A stretch of 64,000 bases of DNA from Dichotomocladium elegans (taxonomy: Eukaryota; Mucoromycota; Mucoromycetes; Mucorales; Lichtheimiaceae): contig JAIXMN010000013.1 in the NCBI GenBank assembly GCA_025716815.1, positions 806,001 to 870,000 of the forward strand, in the 5' to 3' direction. The notes under the pieces are model-generated. The model did no database searches. It saw only the letters and a program-made list of their open reading frames with translations, and had not been told where the DNA came from. A program made the position numbers and the translations under genes. The first letter of the stretch is position 1; each line of letters starts with the position of its first letter. Positions 23,306-35,550 of the stretch are shown here, in pieces.

Positions 23306-24268
23306 CACTACGCCTGGGAGGAGGAATAAGGTAGTAAAAAAGTACCTTATTCCTGAAGCGAACTTCTTATTCCTCTAAAAACTGTCAATGGGGGGAAGCA
23401 TGGCGCAGCTGCCGCCTCATCTATTTTTGAAGATAAGTGAGGCCGTTACACTAATTATAAATGGTAGGTCCGCGTTTTATTTTATAACTTTTTACAGTAA
23501 CAGGTCGGCAATCCCGTTTGTTTATGGTGCTCATCAATAACCGTCAGCAAACAATTATATACTGATGATGAAACAGATAGAAGTATCAATTGAAACGCGA
23601 CCTTTTTTTATTTCAAAATGAAATGGTTGACAATTTTTAGCTACACTACTGTGATAAATGCTACTATAATGATAAAAGGGATTCTAAAGAGCTAGTGAGG
23701 CAAATACTTCTGTTGAAGTGCAGGTTGTGCGACAGGATGAAAATGTAGATGAGGTAAGATGCCGGAGGCACACCGGAATAACAGTTCATCATCACAGAAA
23801 GTATAATGGTCTTCTTTATCTAAAAAAAAGTGTTGATACCAATTAGCACCCATATAAATCAGTGGACGCAGCAACATAGGTAAACCAACCTGTGATTAAT
23901 CGAACAATCAGAAATGAACCTAATAAAATAATTGACCTTTGAGTAAGGATTCATATTTCTGTTCCATAAGAAAACTTACCTCATCGTTCATAGGAGAAAA
24001 TATGCGATGGAAACAAATCGTCTGTAGCCGTTCATAAGTTAAAGAGCATTAGGAAGAAGGAAGCCTTACATGAACACGCGTTGTCGTCCAAAGATCCCGG
24101 TATGAAGGAAGTGAAAAGAAAGGGAAAGAAATGATGAAACAAATAAACATACCAGACACCCGCTTTAAATACTGTCTTCACTGCGTATGTGCACCCATCT
24201 TCCATCTCTGCTCCAAACAATAAATTTCATAAGCAAAATGAAAGGTTGTCTGGGAAATTGGCCCCCAG

Positions 24269-25234
24269 ATATCTTCCAATAGCAATACCACCCAGCGCCG
24301 CAAAGAACACGGCGAAAGCATCGAACAGTCTGATATGCTCTCGCATATTCGCCGTCTGGAGGACGAACAGGTCAGGTTGAAGGCCAAGAACCAGGCCATT
24401 GAGCAGCAGCTCCTCAACTTGTCGTCTGCGCTCATGGCCAGAGAGCAACCATTCGCTGCTGCATCGTCTGCATCTCGCGAACCTGGAGTTGAACGAGTTG
24501 TGGTGCGTTTATTATTTGATGTACTTAACTTTTGTAACATGTCTAATATCTGTTGGCTAGCGAAACATCCATGACCGGCATGCTCTCTTTTCTGCCGGTC
24601 AAGGTTACGATTTCAATCGCTCGTTTCGTTGTGCGCAAAATGAGGAGGTAACGGCAACGATCGCCGCATACTGCATTGGACATGTCGGCGGCTGTGTGCT
24701 TGGGGCACGGGAGCTACGCTCCGAAGATACACACTTTTTTCTCTGGGCAGAAAGATGCTCTCAAGCTGTCTCCAGCGCAGAAGAAAGCCGTTGCCAAGAC
24801 GCGCAAACGCAACAAACAAGTGTGGAAGGTCATTAACCACTATGTTACCCTTGATAAGTTAAAATACTCATAGGTTACATACAGAAACTCGTGAGCCGCA
24901 AAGAAGCCTGTGAGAAGTATGCTGCCACGTTGGAGGCTGACTTCCCCGGTGGCTGGTGTCTTCTTGTGCACGAATGCATGTCGCCAGAGATTTCTGACGA
25001 CGATGGGAATGTGGAGGTCAAAAAACCTGCGCACAGAACTGTTAAGATATTCATAGTTTCGGTGACATTAGACATTTGCGCTGAAAGAATGCGATAATGT
25101 TGAAAGCAGCAGAGTTCTTTGAAAAGTTGGACTTGCTGGTAAAGCAAGGGAAAAAGAGGGAGGACGACCAGGCCGTACTCCCTGAAGAAGTGCGGGCTGT
25201 TTTGCCCGATTGGGGTCAAGTAAAAAAAAAGTAG
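24269..25234 (+). pseudogene. CACTA-A accessory ORF, decayed
   Basis: This is the counterpart of the accessory ORF in CACTA-B (48573-49558). The start ATG of copy B reads ATA here. The coiled-coil exon (RRLEDEQVRLKAKNQAIEQQ) is intact. A small length change near 24720, in the block after GARELRSE, shifts frame relative to copy B. The tail PEEVRAVLPDW has one base inserted before the stop. It is convergent with the Tnp2 gene, as expected for a two-gene CACTA element. Confidence 0.7.
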
Positions 25235-25269
25235 TGGCTATTCCGCATTCATACTTTTCTCTTTCTTTA

Positions 25270-28200
25270 TTATGCTATGATTCTGCGTGCTAATGGAATA
25301 ACCAGAATCTTTGAAGTTGCAGAGTTTTGCTGCTGATCATATGCAACAATGGCAACTTGGAAAAGGATTCTGTGTATGGGTAAGATGCAATCGCGATCTG
25401 CTTTCATAAAGCTGTTGCGTCATTCCTCGAGACCTTCGTCGGCAAAGCGCTGTGTTGAAGCATGGGTGCGATACCAACGGACAAACGCGAAGTAGTGGAC
25501 AGTCGGAATGCGGTTCACGACAAGGAGGTGACGAAAGTAAAATTGTACTTGACCGGTCCAGGCAACAACACGGTTACTTGTGTCAAGAAACAATGCCTGC
25601 ATGTGCGAACCACAGATTGAGCGAGCTGTTGCTGATCGGTACTTTTGCCCAAAGATTTCGATGGCTCTAAACTTCTCAATCTCAGGCAAAACGTATGACG
25701 CTGGTCTGCGTGCTGCATTGTTCAGATGGCGAACTTCTTCCTCTCCATACCTGGCCTGGTAAATTGGACCAGCAGTTCGTAGGTAATGGTGCCGAGTAAG
25801 TTCGCTTTTTGCCATCACGCATTGACGCAGCTGTATCTGGTGGCATTGGTTCCGATCCAAAGATATTGACTGCTGAGTCTGTGGATAAAGCCAAACGTAA
25901 GTGGTTCGAAATGAGAATGGGCTGCTTGCTACTGGAGTGTGCGAGATTGCCAGCAATCTTCAAAGTAAGCGCAACTCAAGATTCCTACCGGAAAAGTGCC
26001 TGGCCTCACGATGAACGAAGTCGATTGCGCTGGTCTTCTCGATAAAGCGCTTCATAAAAGTAAGCTCTAAAGATTCCTTTTGGTTCGTTGCTGCAGCTTT
26101 CATGAATCCGTTATATCGTTCGGAGCTGAATAGCCAGAACACATAGACAGGCCCAAAATCCTCGATCATTTCGCGTAAGTGCAGATGTAGATGCATATTA
26201 GGCGTGATGATCTCAGGACCGTATATCCGCTCGCAGCTGCGCACAGAATGCTCGAGGAACCCATACGCCTCGTCAATATTGGCGTATGTGATCGTCGTTT
26301 TCGCGAGGATTCGGCAGGCAGAAACAAAGTCCATCCAGTTCTTGGACTCGGCTCGAGGCAGGAAATTCTTCAAAACGAATGGTGAATATACCAGACACCA
26401 TGCTTTCCAGTCGTCAGCTGTCATGAAACCAAATTTGCGATCGATTTTGCGTTGCAACGAAGGGATACCCGGTGGCAGCACGACACCGCCGGCCAATTTC
26501 TGCATTTGGGCTCCAACGGTGTCATTCAGTAGCCCGCGCGTCCTCCATACACGCACCATTCGGTCAGCAGTTCCCAGGAAGCAATTGTGCATAACATCGA
26601 TGACTGTGCCTTGTACTGGATCGAAATAGGCAAGCCTGTGAATTTCCGACCATCGCGTTCCTGTTGATCGTTCGATGTCATAGCGCTCTGAAGGCGATGC
26701 CGCTGTACGCCAACGCTCAGCAGCGTATGCATTATCAGCCTTGGTCCTTAATGGGTCGAGGATTTGGTACCCAGAATAGTCAAGCTTCGAAGTGTCAGGG
26801 AAAACACGGAACTCGCGCGTACATTTATGACATGCTCACGTGCTGGCATGCGAAGTAAATCCACCAACCTTTCGCCCAGCAGGAATGTCACAAGCGATGT
26901 TGAACAAAGCTGCTCGAATGATTGCGTCATTGGGTTGTTGGAATGTTGGGATGATAATGCCGCGAAAGAGTGGGAGAAGATCGTCAATGAGCGGTTTCAG
27001 GTAGTGGTTCACCTCGTATGTACTCGGCTCTTTTGGTCCAGGCATCACACCAACAAGGATTTCATTCTATGTTTTATAGAGGTCGGCACGAGGCAAATTG
27101 TTTACCATAAGGCATATGGCACCGCAAGAGTAGCCAGAATCAAAAGGAGCAAACCAATCGACGTTTAAGGTCAACATCAAGGAACGGCCATCTCGAACAA
27201 ATGGTTGGTTGATATCGTTGGGGTCCTTCAATGCACGCCACGCCATGCCGTCGTATACGTCATGGAAGATACCGTTCTGCGTGTTCCGAAGTTGCCGCTG
27301 TGTGATCTTGGTCTCGAAATCATGTCGTAAAAAGAGCTTTTTTAGGCTCTGAGCAAGCGGGTAGTATGCATATTGCTTGATGGGTACAGGCCGGTTGCTT
27401 GACGTCAATTTACACAGCTGTGCACCACACAGTGTCCCATTCATCTGGTGGCTCTGCTTCGTGCATGTCTCAGGACCGGGTTGCAGAAAGATACCATGGC
27501 ATACAGGACATGCACCATACATCCGAAGGTCATTGGTAAGACTCTCGAATCCAATCCATCTTTTCCAGCCGGCGATTGTATCAGGAAGAATATTCTGTTG
27601 CGCAATGGCTCCGAGACTGACTAGCAACATGGTGACAAAACCGATGAGGACGTTCGCCGCCCGCTCAGATAAATGGTGCAGCTGGAACAGGACAAGGAAG
27701 AGAAATATGAACGGCAAAGTATGTGTAAGGAAGTCCAACGGGGTAGATGCAGGTGTGTCTGTTGTCTGCTTGAGATTGAGAGACCTTATTAATAGGGCAT
27801 TAATTTTTAATTTAAGTTCACAAACTTCGTCGTCCTCAATCACACCATCAAACTCAATGTCGATGGTTTGATTCATTTCGTCTTCACTCGTGATCTTGGG
27901 AATTACGCTATCGCTTCCGTCGAAATGCTCTTCAGGCAGCTCGTCTGCAACGAGACAATAACAACCACAACAATAAGCTTCCAGTGAGACCAGCAAATGA
28001 CAGGAACATACCATACACAGTAGGTGGAAACATTCCCGCTGCTTCCATTATTGTATCACTGCCTATCCACGCATATAAAGAGTAAGTTTTATGCAGCACG
28101 CGCCTTTGAACCAATGTACCATTCTGGAGAGCCTGGACTGGATTGGTAACAATGGAGCGTTCGAAATGCTCACGCCATGTTCTGATATTGACAATCCCAT

Positions 28201-28282
28201 ATTGGCGGGCAGGATTCTGCTGAACGCATTGTGGACAGAAGCACATTGTTAGCTGTCCAGTGGTATCGGTACGATCTGACAT
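25270..28282 (-). pseudogene. CACTA-A Tnp2-type transposase, decayed
   Basis: The first exon opens at 28282 with MSDRTDTTGQL and a zinc-like CFCPQC motif. Then come a membrane-like hydrophobic run, CPVCHG..C, LMLTLNVDWFAPFDSGYSCG (Tnp2 catalytic region), VMPGPKEPSTYEVNHYLKPL, RAALFNIACDIPAGRK, CHKCTREF and TVIDVMHNCFLGTADR. All follow the Tnp2 family order. Compared with copy B it has TAG at 27067, TGA in place of CGA at 26836, and a frameshift at about 25960. The C-terminal RGSH..LFLDTSNRVVAWTG part is still readable at 25.4-25.8 kb. It is not expected to be active. Confidence 0.82.
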
Positions 28283-28436
28283 GGTAAGTAATAAAGCTGA
28301 TAAATTGTTTTGCTTCTTTCATTGCTGCCCTTATATAAAGATTCTTTCCAAGAGTCAATAAAAACATCCATTATTGAAACTCTTGGCAATGGACTTGTAT
28401 CAAGCATTTGCCAAGCAACTTGTCTTGCTTTGATCT

Positions 28437-29070
28437 TGTCGCAGATTCGGGGCAGACATACAAGAAAGTGTAGCGCAGGAACAAGACAGGAGCAGAAGGC
28501 AGGCACAGACCGAGAATGGATTGGCAGTGATAGTGCTGGCAATGGAGTAGAAGGAAAGGTCAGGAACTGCTCTAGAGAACAACACTACACTACTAACCAC
28601 GATTGTGCCTGACAGGAAAGAATCAAGACAAGACAGGGCAAGAGATGGAGAACAAGACAAGAACTACACTATGGGGGGTGGGTGTTAGGTACTTCCAATC
28701 ATACAGGATGCACCAATTCAGATAGCTACCAGGAACAAGGCAGAGCCTGAGAGGCAGGACAAAGGATAGGTATGGATCGATAGACCGGATAGACAGAAAA
28801 CTGATGATCAGGGATGATATACGACAAGAAGGATAATCTGATGATATTTTATTATAACAAATATGAGGGTATTTATACTAGATCGTGTGGGAGAGGCGTA
28901 TAGGATATATTGAGGTTCGTTGCAATGACTTGAAGAATTAATAAATGTAGACGGAGTAGTAAATGCAATCGACCAAAATTAATGCGACCAGGACAATAAA
29001 TGCATTCGTGAAAGGGGCACCTAGGGTAAGGGGCGAACGCTCTCGAATAATCCTATTTTGGGTTATGACA
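28437..29070 (-). mobile_element. Solo LTR3 inserted in CACTA-A
   Basis: A 634-bp unit TGTCGC..ATGACA flanked by GATCT (28432-28436) and GATCC (29071-29075). CACTA-B is uninterrupted at this point (TTTGATCCAATCC), which gives the empty site. On the minus strand a TATAAATA box is followed by AATAAAA, so the LTR sense strand is minus. Confidence 0.9.
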
Positions 29071-29460
29071 GATCCAATCCACAAATCGAACTGTCTTTTA
29101 CGGAGCATGTGAGATCGTACTCCCCATAGAGAGCAAAATGCCGAGCTTCCTAATTCTTTTTGGAACCTCATTTCTTTTGATTCATGCTTGGCAATGCAAT
29201 GAATACACTGTGTCCATGTTCCCTTTTAGGGAAACATTTTACTGTTGCATTTTTTCATCCGTGCTTTTTTTATACATCAACTTCTTTGATAGAACAATTG
29301 TGCTCATCACAATATAGCACGTGGATACCAAACATTAACAATTTAAAGATAGGAGTGTGCAACGCAGACATACTAATTATGGACCATATATTCGTGTCGC
29401 CTATCCTGGAAACTTTGGGGTGCGGGTCACTCACCAACCTGAAACTCATATTCCTAGGAA

Positions 29461-29493
29461 TAAAGTACCTTATTCCTCCTCCTGGGCGCAGTG
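29461..29493. repeat. Right terminal inverted repeat of CACTA-A
   Basis: TCCTCCTCCTGGGCGCAGTG is the complement of the left terminus at 23306. It is repeated identically at the end of CACTA-B (54297-54316). Confidence 0.9.
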
Positions 29494-30665
29494 TGGTAAC
29501 CATCGATCCCAGTCACGTTGGTCGTAAGCGACGTAATTGCGCAGCATGTCTTCGAGCGTCCGATTCGTGCGTTCCGTCTGTCCGTCGCTTTGAGGATGGA
29601 AAGCCGTCGATAAATTGCGTTTGATGCCAAGCATCTTCGTGAGAGCGGCCCAGAATCGAGAGGTAAAACGTACGTCACGATCACTTACAAGATCGTCGGG
29701 TAGACCATGCTGGCGATAAATCTCTCGAAAGAACAGATCAGCAAAATCTTCAGCAGTATCAGTCGTCTTGCATGGAGCAAAGTGGGCACGCTTGGAGAAG
29801 CGATCCACAAATACTGCGATAGCGTCGAAATTGCTTTTCGTCTTGGGCAAATGCGTAATAAAGTCCATGGAGACCGATGCCCAACGTCCCTGAGCCCATT
29901 GCAATGGTTGCAAGAGGCCTGCAGGCTTAGTGTTCGTCAGTTTCACCCTTTGACACATGTCGCACGTGGATATATATCGTCAGACAGTTTTGCTCATATG
30001 AGGCCAGTAGTGAATGCGTCCTACGCGCTCGAGCGTTGCGTCGATCCCTATGCCCTGCTACTGGTGCATCATGTGCGTCATGCAGTATACGTTTTAGCAG
30101 CGTCGGCATGCGAGGGACACAGATTCGTCGTTATCCATCCACAACTCGATATAATATGCCGTCCTCCATCGAGTATTCACCGTCAACCTCCTCCCCGGTT
30201 CGTAACTTGGCAATAACGTCGGTCCACAGTGCGTCCTTACAATAATATTTGATAAGATCGTAGCCAAGCGTCTCCCCCCGGACCACAAGAGCCATGTGAT
30301 GTATCGCCATGTGGGTGTCGGCATGCGTCGGCTCATCCGGAGGCCACTTAGAGAGAGCGTCAGCGGCCGCGTTCTTTTCGCGAGGAATATGATAAACGTC
30401 GAACTGGTAAGACATGAATTTTTCCAGCCATCGTGCCTGTCGGGAAGAGAGATTCGTGTTTGTGTGAAGAGTGGAGATAGCGCGGTTGTCCGTGAAGAGT
30501 GTAAAGCGACGCCCGTCCAAATGATGGCGCTATTCACTAAGACAAAAAATGACCGCAAGCAACTCGAGTTCGTGTACGGGATAATTCCGTTCTGCACCTT
30601 TCAAAGTCCGAGATGCAAAAGCGACAGGGTGCAAAAGACCATCGTCCTGTTCCTGGGAGAGAATG
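29494..30665 (-). pseudogene. Ty3-type pol fragment (RNase H plus integrase), second family
   Basis: It starts at the LTR3 border with ILSQEQDDGLLHPVAFASRT. RNase H follows (RRFTLFTDNRAIST, REKNAAADALS), then a damaged zinc-binding region, then the integrase core with SMDFITHLPKTK, LVSDRDVRFTS and HPQSDGQTERTNRTL. The reading frame breaks at least twice near 30130-29950. The sequence ends abruptly at WDRWLP, where CACTA-A begins. Gag, protease and RT are missing. It may belong with LTR3 next to it, but the abutment is not a normal LTR-leader junction. Confidence 0.8.
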
Positions 30666-31297
30666 TGTCGCGGATACAGGGCAGACAGACAAGAAAGTGT
30701 AGCGCAGGAACAAGACAGGAGCAGAAGGCAGACACAGACCGAGAATGGATTGGCAGTAATAGTGCTGGCAATGGAGTAGGGGAAAAGGTCAGGAACTACT
30801 CTAGAGAACAATACTATACTACTAACCAGAATTGTGCCTGACAGAAAAGAATCAAGACAAAACAGGACAAGAGATGGAGGATAAGACAAGAGCTACACTA
30901 CGGGGGGTGAGTGTTAGGTACTCCCAATCACACAGCATGCACCAATTCGGATAGCTACCAGGAACAAGGCAGAGCCCAAGAGGCAGGACAAAGGATAGGT
31001 ATGGATCGATAGACCGGATAGACAGAGAACTGATGACCAGGGATGATATATGACGAAGGATAATCTGATGATATTTTATTATAACAAGTACGAGGGTATT
31101 TATACTAGATCTTATGGGAGAGGCGTATGGGATATACTGAGGTTCGTTGCAATGACTTGAAGAATTAATAAATGTAGACGGAGTAATAAATGCAATCGAC
31201 CAAAATTAATGCAACCAGGACAATAAATGCATTCGTGAAAGGGGTACCCAGGGTAAGGGGCGAACGCTCTCGAATAATCCCATTTTGGGTCATGACA
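30666..31297 (-). repeat. LTR3, second copy
   Basis: A 632-bp unit TGTCGC..ATGACA, closely similar to the solo copy at 28437-29070 and in the same orientation. No target duplication: the left flank is the Ty3 pol fragment and the right flank is an LTR2 piece. Confidence 0.85.
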
Positions 31298-31401
31298 TCA
31301 CCACACTTCAGAGTAACTGTTTTGATAAGCACTTCTTATAAATAGGCCCATTGTTGGCACTTAATAAAAAACAATCCTTTTGCGAGTCTCACAGAATCAT
31401 A
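31298..31401 (+). repeat. LTR2 fragment (L2a)
   Basis: Carries the LTR2 core TTCTTATAAATAGGCCCATT (TATA) and TTAATAAAAAACAATCC. It is truncated on the left by LTR3 and broken on the right at a TA where an M MITE begins. Confidence 0.8.
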
Positions 31402-31421
31402 CAGGATTTTCAAGAAGAATG
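31402..31421. mobile_element. M MITE remnant, 20 bp
   Basis: CAGGATTTTCAAGAAGAA after the target TA, cut off where the chromovirus LTR begins at 31422. Confidence 0.75.
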
Positions 31422-31783
31422 TGTTGTTGTGTAGAGAGTTAGTGGCAAGTAGAAACCAATGAGTCAAAATCGAGTCTATGAGACGGGATCCTCTTTATTG
31501 AATAAAAACAACTCTCTTTTTATATGCGTTGGGATGGACCATGTTAGCTTTGCCGGAACAAGTGTTAGCTGTTGACACCACTTCTCCACTACTCTCCATC
31601 TGTAGTTAATATTCCGGGCAATTGTTCCCTCCATCTTCATTAAGAGGAAATCACTGATTGGATAGATGTGAGATGGAAGAAGTCAGGGCATCAAGACGTA
31701 CTTGCGGGAATTGTTGGATGAATAGCAGTTCCACTCACTACTAACTGTGCAAGTGCAGTGTCATGAACAGGAGGACTACGACA
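31422..31783 (-). repeat. 3' LTR of the chromovirus (LTR1)
   Basis: TGTTGTTGTG..CTACGACA on the plus strand. On the sense (minus) strand it starts TGTCGTAG, carries ATATAAAAAGAGAG and CAATAAAGAGG (TATA and poly-A signals) and ends CAACAACA. Confidence 0.92.
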
Positions 31784-31797
31784 TCACCCCCCACCAG
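31784..31797 (-). promoter_or_regulatory. Polypurine tract of the chromovirus
   Basis: The minus strand reads GGTGGGGGGTGA directly before the 3' LTR start TGTCG, the position used to prime second-strand DNA in LTR retrotransposons. Confidence 0.75.
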
Positions 31798-31929
31798 GCT
31801 GGATGCAGCCGAAAGCTGTGAATGGTCTTGCGCTTGTGGTGCTATCAATAAACATGTAGCAAGTTCAGTCTGGAAAAACCCTCGTAGCAAAAAACCCAGT
31901 GGGAAAAATAAAAGGGAAAAGACGTCAGC

Positions 31930-34900
31930 TTAAGCGCGTGGTCGCAAGCGTTTGCGGATCGCATTAGCTGTGGTATCTTTGGCTGGGCGTTTGTTTGTCG
32001 AGCTGTGTTGCGGAGCACATCTAGTAGCCGTTGTGATGGATGGCGTGCTAGGAGCTGCTCGTGATCGTTGCTCGCGCGTTTTGCCTTTACCATGGTTGGG
32101 ATTACGGCGCTGCCAATATTCATTAATTAGTTCAGTGTCCATAAAATGAGCAGCCGGTTCCCATGTATCATCACTTTCAGTGTATCCCTTCCAGCGTGTG
32201 CGATAAGTATACTGTAGTTGCCTGGAGTGCCTTTATAATCAATGATGGCCTGCACTTCGTAATGGTCCTGACTCAGTGGTACCATGTCGTGCGATATCAG
32301 CTTGATGTGAGAAGGCGGGGTATTGAACGGAAGGAGTGCGCCCGTGGAATCAGTAGAATGTAAGCGCCGCCCTTGTTGACACCGTTAACAGTAAATGGTC
32401 CCTCATAGCGTGGATCCGTCTTACTGCCTCTAGTGACGTTACGGATCATAACTTTGCTGCCGATTGGATAAGGGTTGATTATTCTGTGATTCGAATCGAA
32501 GCGGGCTTTTTCAGCATCTCATGTAGCTTTCATGCATTGACGAATGGCTGGTATGACGACCGATTCCATCTCGCTGAGTCGTTCCCGTGCTGCTTCGTAG
32601 TCAACTGTAGGCGGGGCACTGCTGCCTGTAGTCGTGTCTGTGTAGTTTGCGAAGGCGTTAGGTGGATGAGCAAACATAAGCGAGAAGGGTCGTGAACTGT
32701 GTATCGCAGCGTGCTTAATATTGAGTGCGAACTGCACGCTAGGGACATGGATATCCCATTCCGACTTTTTTCCATGCAGCTGCTTGATGATCGCGTTCTT
32801 GGCAAGACCGACCCATTTTTCTGCTACGCCGTTAGCGCGTGGATGATAAGGTGTAATCAAGCGGTGGTCAAGGCCCGATATCTTTGTAAGCTGCGTGATG
32901 AGGTCGTTGACAAATTCCGTGCCATTGTCACTGGTAAGTGTGCGCATTGGTCCATATTCCATCATGTGTGACCAGAGTACTCAGGCGACACTAAGAGCTG
33001 ACTTATCCGGAATTGCTCGCAGGACGCAGTAGCATGAGAAAATGTCGACCAGAACAAGTAAATAGTTATTTCCGCTGTCAGACGTTATATTGAGCATACC
33101 AAGATCGATGGCCCAATGATCGCCAGGGTAGTGAGCAGTGACATGATGCAGTGGCTGAAAGCCATGTTTGCCGACGTTAAAGCGTTGACAGTCCGTGCAT
33201 TGTGAGACGAGGTTCTGGGCGTCTTTGCGCAGGTTAGCCCAGTGAATGCCGTCACTGTGAATGGACTTGGTGATTGCGTCAGCCCCGAAGTGACCGAGTA
33301 AGTGTGCTTTCTGCAGCAGTTCGGTACGTTCGTTCTCGGGAGGCGTCATAAAGTCGACGGGTTCAAAGTGTTGTGCGCGTGCAAGAATGGGCGCATCACC
33401 ATCGGTGTTGTTCTCAGAGGAACGTGAAGAAGAAGAGGAGGAACCCCTTGCTTTTCTTGTGGCTGAGCCTGCAGTGTTGGTGATAAGATTTCGTGACGTG
33501 CTGTCTGAAACGCTGTTCTTTCCTTTACCCCCCCACCAGGCTTTTGTCCACAGGAAAAAGACGGGAGAAGGCGTCAGGCAGAACATTGTCCATGCCAGGC
33601 AAATGTACTACCTCGAAATCAAAGTCATACAGGTCGTCAAGCCAACGAGCCATCATAGGGTTGACTAACGGTTGCGTGTGGAGATACGTTAGTGCAGCGT
33701 GGTCAGTGTAAAGAGTAAAACGGCGTCCCCAGAGCCAGTGTCGAAACTGTTGGAGCCCGTAGATGACTGCAAAGAGTTCACGTTTAGTAACCGACCAGCG
33801 CTGCTGGCTGGGAGAGAGTGCCTTGGCCTTGAAACCGATGTAACGAATCTGATTGTTGATGACCTGATAGAGACATACCCCCACACCAACGTCGCTCGTG
33901 TCTGTGGCTAAACAAAAGGGTTGTTGCAAATCAGGATGACAGAGCACTGGAGCCTGTGTGAGTGCGATTTTCACGTTGTTGAAGGCGCGTGTGTGTTCTT
34001 CCGTCCATAATTGCGAGAGGTCACCTGCGTTGTGTAAACTGTCCAATGGCCACGTAGTTGCGGAAAACCGAGGTACATGGTCACAGAGAAAATTCACGGT
34101 GCCGAGGAACCATTGTATGTCCTTACCAGTGCTTGGTCGTGGCCATGCTGTGATGTTGGCGACTTTGCGTGGATCCAAAGCAATACCCGCGCCTGAGATA
34201 CAAAATCCCAAGAGGTAAACCTTGCGCTGTCCGAAGGCGCACTTGTCCCGATTAAGAATGAGGTTGACCTCGGTGAGCTGACGGACCGCTTCTTGGACAT
34301 GCGATACATGTTCTTCGAAGCTGGCAATGACAGAGAGTGGATACCAAAGGGAGCGCCTCGGAACGCATACTGCACGCCATTGACTTTGAATGCTGTTTTG
34401 TGCTGGTGCTCTTTCGCTATGGGGAATCGGTGGAAAGCATTGGTCAGATCTAATGTCGTGAACACTGTCGATCTGGCCGTGCGCTCAAAGATGTCGGACA
34501 AGTGGGGTAATGGGAACCGATCCTCGGGGAGCAGTAAGTTGAGCTGACGCACATCCAGGCAAGGGCGATATTTTGTATAGTTGCCCTCGTTGTCCTTTTT
34601 TCGCGCAAAGACGATCGGGCTATTCCAATGACTGATCGTGGTCAAGCGTGTGATTACTCCGTCGGCGAGCCATTTGTCGACGTGCTGCTGTAATAAGGGT
34701 TGAAGAGCAACGGGTAACTTGTATTGTGCGCAGTAGGCAACAGCTCCAGGAGGGGTTTCAAGTCGAACAACAGCCTCTGGTAGCATACAGAAGGAATCAA
34801 TAGGGATCGCTGCATTGGCCTCGAGGTAAGGTTGGATGGCATCCATGAACGTCTGGTGTTCACGTGGCGAGCCAGCTGGAGAGTTGTTGGGCAGAACCGA

Positions 34901-35496
34901 ATCGTCATCGCCAGTGGACTCTGGTACTCGGGCTAGTGCTGATGCGTCCCAATGCGTGGGTAAACCTACTAAATGGATACCAATCTGATTCATAATGTCA
35001 GTACCAATGCAAACGTCAACCTGGCCATGTAAATCCAGCACGTCAAAAGTATGGAGAATGGTCCATTGGTTGCAGCTCAAAGCCAATTTTTTATTAACCA
35101 ATCCCACACGCGGTAGGCTAAGGCCAGCCGACGCCAGGTGTATGACACCCTCAGCCAGTGTCACCGACCAACCGAAACGCGCGCACAAAGAAGGGAAACA
35201 GTACTGTCAGTAGCACCAGTATCCAGGAGGGCCCAAAGGCGCTCGCCTTCTAATGTGATTGGGAAATGGTATGAGCGTGTGTTTGCGAATGTTAAGTCCT
35301 GTGGGAGCATATACTTACACTCGCTGGAGGGACCGTGCAAGGCCTTATACACCTCGGCCATCTCTACGTCCTCTGGTTCGTCATCAGAACCCGCGAGGGA
35401 CGCAGAGGGCGAGGCGGCAGGCAAGGGAATGACAGGCGTTGTGCGCGAGGACGAACGCGAAACAGACGAGGACGAGGAGGAGACCGAAGACGACAC
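31930..35496 (-). pseudogene. Chromovirus pol: protease, RT, RNase H, integrase, chromodomain
   Basis: The protease shows LWALLDTGATDSTVSLLC, then a frameshift in a GCGCGC run near 35180. RT runs from VITRLTTISHWNSPIVFARKK through TVFTTLDLTNAFHRFPI to FRGAPFG (about 34350). The next ~35 residues, including the YxDD catalytic box, are absent, and the sequence resumes in another frame at SFEEHVSHVQEAV. RNase H (RRFTLYTDHAALTYL, DNVLPDAFSR) is open to 33525. Integrase has an H2C2 finger (HLLGHFG..C..C), AIDLGM, LTSDNGTEF and GVAEKWVG, with a TGA at 32981 where CGA (Arg) is expected. The tail has RWKGYTESDDTWEPAAHF, a chromodomain. It was once a complete chromovirus pol and is now inactive. Confidence 0.88.
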
Positions 35497-35550
35497 ATCG
35501 TTTACCTTATTTTCCGGCGACGCCGGCTTCGTCGCGTCGCTGCTGTAGGT

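Larger units (their letters stand above)
23306..29493. mobile_element. CACTA (EnSpm/Tnp2) transposon, copy A
   Basis: The left terminus CACTACGCCTGGGAGGAGGA and the right terminus, whose complement is CACTGCGCCCAGGAGGAGGA, are inverted repeats continuing into AATAAGGTA. Palindromes of the type GGAATAAGGTA..TACCTTATTCC sit just inside both ends. It encodes two convergent genes: an accessory protein (+) and a Tnp2 transposase (-). A solo LTR3 is inserted at 28437-29070. The flanking triplets differ (TAT left, TGG right), so no target duplication survives. On the right it abuts a Ty3 integrase reading frame immediately after WDRWLP. Confidence 0.88.
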
